64,000 bases of DNA from Himantopus leucocephalus (lineage: Eukaryota; Chordata; Aves; Charadriiformes; Recurvirostridae). The notes beneath the pieces were generated by a model. It worked only from the letters and a program-made list of their open reading frames with translations. It made no database searches and was not told the origin of the DNA. Location of the stretch: positions 23,934,930 through 23,998,929 of the forward strand of contig RSEF01000004.1 in NCBI GenBank assembly GCA_003993805.1, read 5' to 3'. The translations under genes were made by a program, and so were the position numbers. Shown here in pieces: positions 1 to 10,400 of this stretch. The stretch's first letter is position 1. Each line of letters begins with the position of its first letter.

Positions 1-1339
1 TCTTCAGGAAACAGCAGTTTACCAAGAAAACTTGCAACAGCAACAAAAATCCCTTCGATCTTCAGAAATCTTGTGTTCAGGACAGCTTGCTTGCATGTAT
101 ACGGAGTCTATGAAAGAATGGGGAACCTGTGCTGTTATTCATTCATTGAAACTAAACCCTTCTTCAAGGCAGACTTGAAACCCTGCACAAAAATTTCTTT
201 GGTGAAAATGTAGACATTACTCCTGATAAATACTCAGATCTGACTGACCAAAGCTGAGTAACAGTAAGAATATGACATGAACTCTTTTAAAAGGAGCCTT
301 TCAGTGAAAAGGGGCAAACAAAAAAAAACATTTTAATATTGGTACCTTTTTGAAATGCAATATATTTCTAAACATCAAGACACGTGTTCCTGAGGAAGGT
401 ATTCATGAGCCTTAAGGATAAGCAATTTCTAACTGAGATGATTTAACATTGTCCAGAAAGGGAGAAATTGAGCTAGATGTGGATAAATCCCTGAAACCTC
501 CTCTGAATTTGATATATTTTTAATAAGTCCAGCAGAGGCCTTCAGGCACATAGGTGATAGTATGTTTTCCACAGTGTTTTCAACTCCCTATAGCAAGAAC
601 AAGTGAAGCAATAAAAGAATAGTAACCAGGTGGCAGAGGTATCCAAACCCCACCGTTAATCTCAGTTCAGATGTATTTTAGACAGTGTAAAATTAAATTA
701 ACTCAGCACACCTTTTGGCACTTAGATTGATCTTAGAAGGCTCTTAAAAAGATACAGTGTATGATACATTTTTTTTTAGGTTTTCATATTCTCATTCGCC
801 TTCAGGAATAATTGTCATTTCTTGCTCTGTAAAACCCAATTTGATTACTAGTGCCATGGATCAGGTGACTGTCACCTTTCTGTGTCATGTGCACCTCCTC
901 TGCACTGGAATGAAAAGCTAATGTGTTCCTCATGTGAGTCTCCAATAAATGTCGTTGAATGGCAATACTGAAAAGGTATCATTATGGAGTGGAGTAGAAA
1001 TTACAATTACAATCAAGAAACATGCTGCAAAAAAAATAAATCAAAGCTACAAAGCCAAGCGTTATAGTTAATGCAAGAATTAAGTTTGCCCATGCCTTGA
1101 AAAAAGACACACAGCACAGCCACATCACTCCTGAGCTTAATAATCCACAGACTAGAGCTGAACTGGGCCAGGGAGTCCATGAGGACTCTGGTTGACAGCA
1201 TTGGATTCAAAAGCTGAAAACCTCAATGAGCATAGCACTATAGCCAAATGGTCTACTAAATGAAGCAAAGCACTGCAGAGCTGCAACAGGGCTATTTCTA
1301 GTATCAGTGATAAATGCAAATGATATCATTTGGGCTGCA
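1..1339. other. Upstream non-coding DNA, nothing recognised
   Basis: AT-rich sequence upstream of GUCY1A1. The open frames are short, use non-ATG starts or lie in no recognisable family, and I see no splice-bounded coding segment. I also see no RNA gene or repeat that I can name here. Confidence 0.6.
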
Positions 1340-1950
1340 ATAAATATTATATGGCCCATATTAGGAAGACCACAGCCAACAGGTGGAGGGAGGTCCTGCT
1401 TCCCATCTACTCAGCACTGGTGAAATACATCTGGAGTGCTGAGCCTAGGTCTGGGCTCCCCAGTACAAGAGACAGATGGACTTAATGCAGCAAGTCCAGC
1501 AAAAAGGGCTACTAAGATGATCAAGGGACAGCAGCACCTGACATATGAGGAGAGGTTGACACAGCTGTGACTGTTCAGCCTAGAGAAGAGGAGTCTTAGG
1601 GAGATCTTATCCACATGCATAAGTATCTGATGGGAGAGAAAAGAATAGGAAGCTGGAGTCTTCTCAGTGGTGTGCTGTGAAAAAGACAGGAGGCTGTAGG
1701 AACAAACTGAAATACAGGAAATTCCATTTAAACACAGGAAAAAGCTTTTTTTTTGCTGTGAGGGTTGTCAAACAGTGCAACACGTTGCCTACAAAGGTTG
1801 TGCAGTCCTCATCCTTGGAGATATTCAAAACCTGACTGGACACTGCCCTGAATAACAGTTTTTAGTTGACCCTGCTTTGAGCAGCAGGGTTGGACTAGCT
1901 GAAGTCCAGAGGCGCCTTCCAACCTCAGTCTTTCTGCAGTTCCGTGATCT
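1340..1950 (+). mobile_element. CR1 LINE 3' fragment (older copy)
   Basis: This stretch follows the 3' part of a CR1 LINE: the end of the reverse-transcriptase region, then the 3' UTR. Landmarks are the 'tctgggctccccagta' segment near 1450, 'tatgaggagaggttga' near 1545, 'ctgtgagggttgtcaa' near 1757, 'tccttggagatattcaaa' near 1812 and 'gccttccaacctcag' near 1914. It is 5'-truncated, as CR1 copies usually are, and its many substitutions and small gaps suggest an old insertion. Boundaries are approximate. The short ORFs in it are decayed remnants. Confidence 0.85.
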
Positions 1951-2960
1951 GCCAGCATCTCCAGTCCCAGAGTGCTGGTGCCTGAAGCCATCAGGGCTGA
2001 GCCATCAGCTGCTCAGCACTACAGCTCTGGGCTGCAGCTTTCTGTATTTTCAGAAATTTCAGTTGCCACGGGGGAGATGATAAATTTGAGAGGTGCTTCT
2101 TTGAAGGCATCTGATTTTGAGAACCTTATTTAAATACAGCAGATGCCGGTAAATGGCAGTTTAGGAGTGCTAATTATGCTCTGAATTATGATGCCCTTAT
2201 ATTTGATTATATATACATGTGCAACAGAAGCTCTTACTCCTTTTTGGTACAGAAACTTGACCATGGAATTCATTTATATCAGTTGCTTAGAAGCTGATTC
2301 TACTTTTTTTTTTTTTAACAGAAAAAGCTGATTCCCTGAGGCAAGAAAAGTGAGACTGAACAGCAAGAGGTAGGGTAGTTTGCAGGTGAGGGCGAACATT
2401 GGGAAGACAGCACCTGGCCTTGACACTAATCTTTGTTTGTGGAGGCAAGAGACTGCTGCAAATACATTATCTATTAATACAGTAATTTTATGAGGTACAC
2501 AATGTCCTAGACTATTTAGCACTCAATTAAGCTTCACATTGCTTGTCAATAACTTCAGAAATGGCAACAAAATGGGCTTTGGCTTGGTTGAAGCAATTCA
2601 TCAGCTCTTTAGCTGACAGGTTTCTCTTTTAACACTGCGGAGAGGGAAGCATGGTGTGAAGCAGATATATTTATTAAACCATTTTTCAGTTCTGACAGTC
2701 AAGGAGGCAACAAAACATTCACACCTTGAGCTTTGAGACCCTCTCTTGTGCAAAGCTGTTCTGTTCAAAACCACTTGAAGATGTGCTGCTTTTGTTTTGG
2801 CTGATTTCAACTCTCTCTTCCACACTAACTTGTTAAGCTACAAAAGTGAGCTACAAGAAATGATACCCTTTCTTCTCTTGCAGTGTAGATATGGTGCTCT
2901 TCCAAACTCATCCTTCAGCTTACAGCAGTGTTTTTCCTGGTGAAATCTTCTCTTTTAAAT
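1951..2960. other. Non-coding spacer between two CR1 fragments
   Basis: No gene, RNA or further repeat is recognised. It holds a T-run near 2305-2317 and ordinary AT-rich sequence. Confidence 0.5.
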
Positions 2961-3181
2961 GGGATATTAGGAAAAAATTTCTTCACAGAAAGGGTTGTCA
3001 AGCTTTGGAACAGGCTGCCCAGAGAAGTGGTGGAATTGCCATCTCTCAAGGTGTTTGAAAGACGAGTAGATGTGGTGCTTAGAGACATGGTTTAGTGGTG
3101 GTTTGGGCAGTGTTAGGTTGATGGGTGGACTCGATGATCTTAAAGGTCCCTTCCAGCCTCGACAATTCTATGACTCTATGT
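2961..3181 (+). mobile_element. CR1 LINE 3' end (younger copy)
   Basis: A well-preserved CR1 3' terminus. It starts at 'gggatattagg' and passes through 'aacaggctgcccagagaagt', 'gactcgatgatcttaaagg' and 'cccttccagcctcgac'. It ends in the short 'attctatgactctatg' tandem typical of CR1 3' ends. It is 5'-truncated to about 220 bp. It belongs to a different CR1 subfamily from the copy at 1340-1950, in the same orientation, and looks less diverged. Confidence 0.95.
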
Positions 3182-3779
3182 GACTTGACAAGGCAACTAA
3201 TCCTACTGTGAGGTCACTCACTGTTCAAGTCCAACAAAGTAACTATTTCTGACCCTGGGCTTCCAAAATCCATCCAATGTTTTCCCAGTGAAAATACTAT
3301 GAATATGCTATGGCATTTGTGAAGATTTAAAAACTGTGGAGTTGTCGTTCTGTTTCGATGGTGACATCCAAGAATTAAGAGTATGATTTCAGACCTGGGC
3401 AACTCCATAAAAAGTGTTGCATGAGTTTGTGCTCTAAATTGAACTTAACTTGACTATCCGATATTCCGAAGCTGTTTGAATGATTCTTTTTTTCTGTGCT
3501 TATTTGAAAAGGTATTGTTTCCCTTCTGTCATCGCTTAGCTATAATAGTTGCACTCCAAAGCTACAATAAAAATGTACGGATTACAGATTGCACGGAATA
3601 TCACTAGCGACAAGTAAATCAAAGCCGTGGTAGGAAAAGTGCAAATAAAACAAACACCGTAGCAGAGGGTTTCCCAATCAAGGAGTATCTGGAAGGACAC
3701 TTGTGTGGAAAAGACAGGCGTGACCACAACGCCTTGCCACCCCTTGGTGACACTGGCTGCTACTCGTGCGGACGCTGCA
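3182..3779. other. Proximal upstream region of GUCY1A1
   Basis: Non-coding sequence leading into the CpG island. A direct-orientation CCAAT lies at 3674-3678. No exon is recognised. Confidence 0.4.
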
Positions 3780-4096
3780 AAACAGAAGCTCCTGACTCTG
3801 CGCAAACGGGCATTTCTCGAAATCTCCGTTCGTGCGGTGCCGCACGGCGGCGGGGAAGCGCGCACGCCGGACGCGGCAGCGGGGGGCGGCAGGGCAGGAC
3901 GTGCCCTTTCCGAAGCCCCGCGGAAGCCCCGCACCACCACCCATCGCCGCCCGAGGGGCTCTCCGTACCACCGGCGCTCGGCGGGGCCGGTGGCGGCGGC
4001 GGCGGAGCGGCGCGGGGCTGCCGGGGTCAGCGCGCCTCCCCCCCGGGCCGCCGCCCCCGCCCCCGCCGCGGCCCGGGGCCGCCCGCCCCGGCCCTG

Positions 4097-4101
4097 ATTG
4101 G
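4097..4101 (-). promoter_or_regulatory. Inverted CCAAT box (NF-Y type)
   Basis: ATTGG in the context 'ccctgattgggccc'. It sits roughly 100 bp upstream of the probable start region and about 200 bp upstream of the exon 1 donor. NF-Y binding is inferred from the motif and the CpG-island setting. Confidence 0.5.
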
Positions 4102-4199
4102 GCCCGCGGGGAGGCCCCTCCCGCCGGGCCCCCGCCCGCCGCCCGGGCGGCCCCGCCGCCGCGCCGCGCCCGCTCCCCAAATACACCTTTGCGGCGCCG

Positions 4200-4300
4200 G
4201 CGATCGGCAGCGGCGCCTCGCCCAGAGCCCCTCCGCGGGGCTGCGCGGCCGCGGGCAGCCCCCTCCACCCCCGCCCCGCGCCCCCTTCCCCCGGCGCCAT
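4200..4300 (+). other. GUCY1A1: Predicted non-coding first exon of GUCY1A1 (3' end at 4300)
   Basis: The exon end is set by ATG|GTGAGT: the donor begins at 4301, and an ATG in good Kozak context (gcgccATG) occupies 4298-4300, the last three bases of the exon. The 5' end is a guess, since no transcription start can be read from sequence. If spliced straight to 25803, this ATG opens a 14-codon upstream frame that stops at 25842-25844, out of frame with the real start at 25966. Extra 5'UTR exons in between cannot be excluded. Confidence 0.45.
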
Positions 4301-4324
4301 GGTGAGTGAGCGGCGCCCGCGGCG

Positions 4325-4384
4325 GGGCGCGGAGCGGAGCGGGGCGCGGAGCGGCGCGGAGCGGAGCGGAGCGGAGCGGCGGGG
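4325..4384 (+). repeat. GC-rich pentamer array (GGAGC-type)
   Basis: Successive units of 'ggagc' with variants 'ggcgc' and 'gggcgc' lie just inside intron 1. It is a simple-sequence tract that probably varies in length between individuals. It creates the arginine/alanine/proline-rich false ORFs on the opposite strand. Confidence 0.8.
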
Positions 4385-4507
4385 ACCCTGGACAGCGCTG
4401 GGACGGGGCGCCCGGCCGCGGCGCGGGGGAGCGGGGCGCGCCGGGCAGGGCAGGGAGCGGGGCCGGGTCCGCCGCCCCGCCGTGCTGAGCCCCGGGATCC
4501 GGGGAAA

Positions 4508-4555
4508 GGGGGGGTGCGGGGGGGGACCGGGGCGGGGGGGAGGGGGAGTGGGGGG
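4508..4555 (+). other. G-quadruplex-prone tract
   Basis: At least six runs of four to eight G lie within 48 bases, separated by loops of one to three bases (for example tgc, acc, c, a, agt). This meets the usual G3+N1-7 rule several times over. It lies on the non-template strand about 210 bp into GUCY1A1 intron 1, a place where such structures can form behind RNA polymerase. Formation in vivo is inferred. Confidence 0.85.
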
Positions 4556-7398
4556 TGGCGCGGGAAGCCCCCTCCCCTCGGCAGCCCGAGCCCCGTTTGC
4601 CCCGTGCCCCCCGAGCCACATGTGGTCTTGAGCGACATATGTAGCGATTCGGGGCTGGAAGCGATCTGGGAGCTCGCTGAGGTCTTCAGCCACGAGGGGT
4701 ACTTCGGCGGCCTTTGTGCATTGTGAGGCTTTCTAAGAATTCGCTAACTGCCGCTGCCCGTCGAGCTAATTAAACGCATTCAGACTAGTTTTACCGCATT
4801 ATGCTCGGGTAAGGTTTCTTACCTGGTTCTCAGAGTAATTCATATCATTGCACTTCATGAATTAGACGCAAACCTGGTGTTTGATCGCATACTTGATGCT
4901 CTAACAATAACTTCATTTTTGCAGTTATTTCAATTCTGTTTTTTCCTAGGAGGAATAAACGAAACCCCAAACTGTGTTGTATTCATTATGATTGGCAGTT
5001 CACTTTTTCGGTCGATTTTCTTAGCTCTGCTATTCTTTCTATTTTTTCAGGACTTTAGGCTTGTAATTCCTTTTCTGAGTGGATAGAGTTGTTTCTGTGG
5101 CTAAAGTTTAGGGACGATTACTAGCCTAGGCCTCGTAGTCCCTTTATAAAATCATGTCTGAGCATAAACGTGAGACACTTGAAAAGTTTTTCTCCCGGGT
5201 GTAAAGGAGTACTTTCGTACATCTTACGTATTCTCTCAAGCTCGATCTCATGCTGCTCCTAAAATGGCTCTATTCTCAGAGCTGGTCGCTTAATTTGTGT
5301 ATGTAATGAGATGGCTTTCTAAGTTTGAAGGATGAATTAACAGGCAAAAAGTCCTAAGCAAGGATGCAGTGTTGCTAAAAATGAGTATTACAGTGAAATG
5401 AACTGTTTGTAATGCTGTATTTGGGCTGTGCCCTTTCAGTGGACTACAGGTTACACTGTGCTGCATACGGGTTGGTCTAAAGAGAAATGGTAAGGTTTTT
5501 GATAGCTGAAATACTAGTAGGAAAAAAGAAATTTTTATTCACTCAGATTTTCCATTGTCAAGTCTCAGACTACAGAGTTACAGAAAAATGTAACGGAGCA
5601 ATTTTTTATAACAAGTGTAAGAGTTTAATTATCTTTCTGTGAATAGAACCAAGTGTTTTACTTATTTGGAAATGGTCTAATCTTATAGTTTTTCCTAAGA
5701 CAAAACTCCCAGTGGAGCCACTCCCTTTTCTTGGAGTTACAATTAAGATGATTTGTTTCCGAACTACAGAAACAGACTAGAGAAAGTACGCGCAAGGAAG
5801 CATACACTTTAAAACACATAAATGAGTCCGCTGCTTTTCTAGGGTTAGGAACAAAAGGTGGTGACAGCCCATGCTGGAAAGAGATTCTAGTAACAGACTA
5901 TTTTACATAATTAATCAGAGAATTTAAGCAATTTAAGCAAACAGAGAATGTGTGCAAATATGTTCCAAAAGCAAGCATGGGAAGTTCTCTTTATTGCAGA
6001 GAAGTTTCTTGCTTGGATTGTGTTGCTCTGGGGCGCTACATATGGCCATACGTTCCGCAGCTCTGATGACTATTCTCTTTGCTTTGCCAATAGCAAGAAC
6101 CTTAAATGAACTAGATGATTGTAAGGAAGCATGAGGAATACTGTAATGGTGATATAAAAGACTTCATGCTCCACATTCACAGAAGAGAAAAGCAATTGCT
6201 GAAATCGTGCTGATCTAAAACAGGCAGGAAAAATAAGGAGAAAGAAGGAAATCATATCTTGAGATCTCTTGGTTGTATATTTTTCCGTGGAATTATGTAG
6301 CTTGCAGGTATAACGAGTCATGACAGTGCAAGATCATGAGGCAAACACTGGAGGAGAAAGTAAGGAGGAACTTCTACAGTGGGTTTTTAATCCTTTTTGA
6401 CATTATCAATAAAACGGCTCACCTTCCCCTCTCCCACTGGTTCACTTGCTGAGTATTCACTTAAATTATTCTATTAAGTTTTCAATGAACCATTAAAAAT
6501 GAGATGTCAAGGTTAGACTTTAATGTCATGTCCATAAAACTAAGTACTAAAGTCTTGTATATTTGTCTTATTCTGATTAATGCTTTCTTTAAAAAGTCTG
6601 TCTTTAACCATTCTGCCACAGTCTGTTTCAAACCAGATGCCATAGTGAAATCAAAACATAAATAAGAGTTTATATTAAAATATAATACTCAAAACATCAG
6701 TAGCCGTCAAAACCTGGTTATGTCATGTAATAAAAGGTAAAATATCACAGCCATTATGAAGATAAATGCCATCTGTTCGAAATTCTAAAAAAATACTGAG
6801 ACTCAAAATAAGCAATCCAAGAAGTCAAAGTAGAGTTTTTAGCAAATACAGCTATTTTCCTTTCAACTGGAATGAGTTGTTAAACCAAAAGATGTTGTAA
6901 GTTATAGCTTAGTTAATAAAAAATCAAGCACCTCAGTAATCTAAGAAAACAGACACAGCATTCTAAATTATCAACAAGGAAATATTTCTTAGAAGGTACT
7001 GGCTGTATTTTATATTTACTCTGTAGACAAGCAGCAAGTTTTCTTTTTTTATACAAACTTATTTATTTAAGAAAAGTCCAGTGTAGGCAAAAAGCAGTGT
7101 TTTAAAATAGTTAGTGGAAACTACAGGACACACTTTAAGGAATTTTGTTGTAATGATATTTAGAAATCATTATGTTTCAGCTTGCACATTTTATTAGCAA
7201 ATGAAAATTGAGCTGTGGAGAGCTGCCATTAGAGTTTCTTTGCTGGAATTCCTTGCACATTTTGTACTTTCTCATTTTTAAAGATCTTTATTTTCTATGT
7301 GTTTATTAAAATTCACTGCATTTATTTAGATTCCTAGTGTTGCAATTAAGATTTTTAGCATTTGAAATTTAAATTAAGCCAAATCTCACATTTGAAAT

Positions 7399-7456
7399 TA
7401 CTTTGAATATTCTTTTCAGCATGTTTCGTACTTTGAATATTCTTTTCAGCATGTTT
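7399..7456 (+). repeat. Perfect 28-bp direct duplication, period 30
   Basis: The segment beginning 'tactttgaatattctttt' at 7399 recurs at 7429 without mismatch over 28 bases, with two spacer bases (cg) between copies. Identity implies a recent local duplication. Confidence 0.9.
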
Positions 7457-10400
7457 TGAGCATTTGAGATATGGCTCTAATATATATGATATATATTCAG
7501 CAAGTCTTGCATGAGTAGTTGTACCAGGAGTTCAATTCAAGTTTATCATTGAACAGATATTAATATGATTAAGTCAGTGATCAGGGCATAAGTCTTTGTT
7601 CAAGAAAGCAACACTCTTCAGGACAGAATATTAGTATCTATTTAATGTTAATATTCCAATAGGATTTAAGCATGTGCATAGATGGGCTAGGCCTTCTGGC
7701 TAGGGCGTAAACAACAACTCTTTTTTTTTTTTTAAATAAAGGCAGTAAAATTTGCTAGAGACAGCGGGTTTTTTTATAAGTTTTTTGCTTATAGATCCAC
7801 CTGCTGTGAAACAATTGAAATGACGATGTTAATAGCTCTAATGAAGCCTTTTACTTGTAACACAGGTATTGGTTGCTACTCATTTGGTAACATGCTGTTC
7901 TTCCAGATTTTGTTGTCTTACTGAGGTGATGCCACCCTTAGGTCAGTGCTAGTGTTGCTTTGCCATTTTGGCTCCTCATTTATAGCCTGTAGCTCATACA
8001 GGATGCTTATTTATTTTTGTAGATGTGGGGTCTGGGGCAAGCTGACATCTACTCCCTTTTCGTAGGAGTGCAGGTTTTACTGCTGTCAGTTGTTCTGCTG
8101 CTTCATGACCTAAGTCAGAGCAAATACGTTCTCTAGGGATTAATTTTACTTCACCATAGAGAGACCTCACCAAGTCGTGTTCGTTGCTTCAGACCCCAAG
8201 TAAATTTGAGCTTTAGGGCTTCCACAGGCCTTCAGCCTTCGGGAGAATCTCACCCTATCAGAGCATAGTGTTTTGTGATATTCACTTCCACTTATTTTTC
8301 ATTCATGTTTCCTATTATATGATAGTTTTGTTAAGCTGAATCAACGCCCTTGCCAAGAATATTACTGCTTTCGCATTTAACCGTGGCATATTTTAACTAA
8401 CATTCTCATTTGATTGAAATGCTCTCTTCCATAGTTCAGACCCTCAGTGCTACTTTTAGGCACCCTCCCTGCTCCTTGAACTTGAGTGTTGCGGTTGCAT
8501 ATCCATACTAGAAGCTGTTCGGAGAGAACAGTGCCCTGCTAGTAGAAGTATTCAAACAAGCCACCTCCTTGTGCACCTCTGCACCAGCAGGCTAGTTTCT
8601 TACAGGCAGCCTGCTAAGCCTAGATGACAACCAAGTTGTGACCTTATGTATTATTTCTGAGAGTACTTCTTTCATGAGACCCCCTGCCTGTACCTCCTAT
8701 GCATACGTATCTGCCTGAATGCGAATGGAATGCTCTGCTGTCCCTGCTTGAGTGCCAAGGCCACTTCTCTGCCCTAGGGCAAGGCAAAAAATGCCCAAAG
8801 ACTTGCATCCCTGCATGGGGGGGCTATGGGGCACAGAGCTGTCTGAAACCCTCTCTTGGGACTGTTTGGCTCTGCCTTGCACTTTACGCATGGCTATGCC
8901 CATTGATTGTTTCAGCTAAGTCCATATAGAAAATAGGTCAGCCATGCAGTGGCTCAGGAAGAGAGCTTTAATTGTGTGGGTTGTAATCTAGAAAGCAGGG
9001 TGTGTGCATCATCATGGAGGAGGCTGGAGCCAGTTCCAAAGATTTTATCAAGCGTTGTGGAGTCTAGCCCTTAGACAGCTATTTGTATGACAGAGCGGCA
9101 GGGAGTATCCCATGCAAGTCATCCGATTGTTTCAGTGTGAGTAAAAATTTCTTACTATAAGGCAGTGTGCTAAAATCCTTTGATTATTTTCTCCTCCACA
9201 AATGGAAGTTGAAAGAAACATACATTTATGAAGTGAATCTATTCCCTAGCCTCATTCTAAGGTATTCAGAGCAAAAATATATCACTCCTTTGGGGAAAAT
9301 ATATTTTGTGGAAATCCTCCTGGTTTAAGTCTAGAATGTCATCAGTTCCGGAGGGTACAGTAAAACTTATGGTTTCTGTGATGATACAGTAGGTTGCTGC
9401 TAAACTCTCCACTTTTAATGAATAATAGCAGTTATTTTTGAGATCCCAGAAATGGGTTTCTCTATGGTATATTAGAAAGGAGTGTGATGACTGCCTTTCT
9501 AATGCTGACCAAGGTAAATGTGTGTTAAATTTCATTTTAACCTTGCATTTCACTTGGCACTTGATACAGATGGAGACTGACAAAAGTTGTTCAGGGAAAT
9601 CTGATTTCCCTCCTCGGCGAATACAGAAACTCTTCACACATGAAAGAGCATTAGTAAAAGGCTGACTACAATGGAGGAACACCTCAGCAAGATTTTCAGT
9701 GTGTTGCTTGGAAAAATTGCGATTTTGTATTTGCTCATAATTATTTCTATGATTTGAAAACACAAGACAGTATACCCAGCTGCTGTGAATAGGGAGGGGT
9801 GTCTGCTTATATTAATAGCTGTGTGGCTCCCTAGTCCTGACTGCAGGCACCCTGGAGCCTAAAATACTCATTGCAGTTCCTGTTTTAAATAGCACTGCTA
9901 AAAATGGCAAAATTTCCATGTCTTTGGAGAAAGCATGCATCAATCTAACTTTAAATTTCCTTTTTTTTTTTTGCCAAAATTGTCGTATAGTTGTCTATTT
10001 GCACTGTCAAGCTGAGTGCAAAAACCTGCCTGCCTCATGTTGAGAAAAATATTTGGTGGATTGATAAACTTCAAATTTTGGTGACAATATAGCCATTAGT
10101 CCATAAAACTCACGAAGCATGTTTAGGGGTAGGGTTTTAGAATTTCCACATGGGAAATTCCACATATGAAGGGAAGGATAGTCTTGTGGCTTAAGAAACT
10201 TAGCAAGGCTTTTGGTCAATGTGGAACTGATTTTTTTCTCTCAAAACTTCAGGAAATCGTGACAGGAATAATTACAATTTATTTTAGATTGAATTAAATG
10301 CTTATTTTGATGCGGTTAAAGTTACATGTTCCCAAACAGGTTGCATGATGATGATAAAACCAGGCAAGAGGAAATGCCTTTCCTATAAGCAATTACAGAG

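Larger units (their letters stand above)
3780..4620 (+). promoter_or_regulatory. GUCY1A1: CpG island promoter of GUCY1A1
   Basis: About 840 bp of very GC-rich, CpG-dense DNA in an otherwise AT-rich neighbourhood. It contains many GC boxes (Sp1-type) and an inverted CCAAT box at 4097-4101. No clear TATA box is visible; 'ccaaatacacc' near 4178 is the only AT-rich element. It ends on a good plus-strand splice donor (GTGAGT at 4301). It is the only island between the window start and the GUCY1A1 coding exons on this strand, so I assign it as that gene's promoter by position. The long ORFs on both strands here reflect base composition, not coding. Confidence 0.75.

Noticed and set aside
3536..4693. 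Long ORFs (up to 385 codons) on both strands over the first CpG island
   Set aside because: Proline/arginine/alanine/glycine-rich low-complexity translations in several overlapping frames at once, caused by scarcity of stop codons in GC-rich DNA. No domain or conserved motif is visible.
9266..9763. 165-codon minus-strand ORF in GUCY1A1 intron 1
   Set aside because: Not similar to any family I recognise, with no promoter or splice context. Length is within chance for a 64 kb window.
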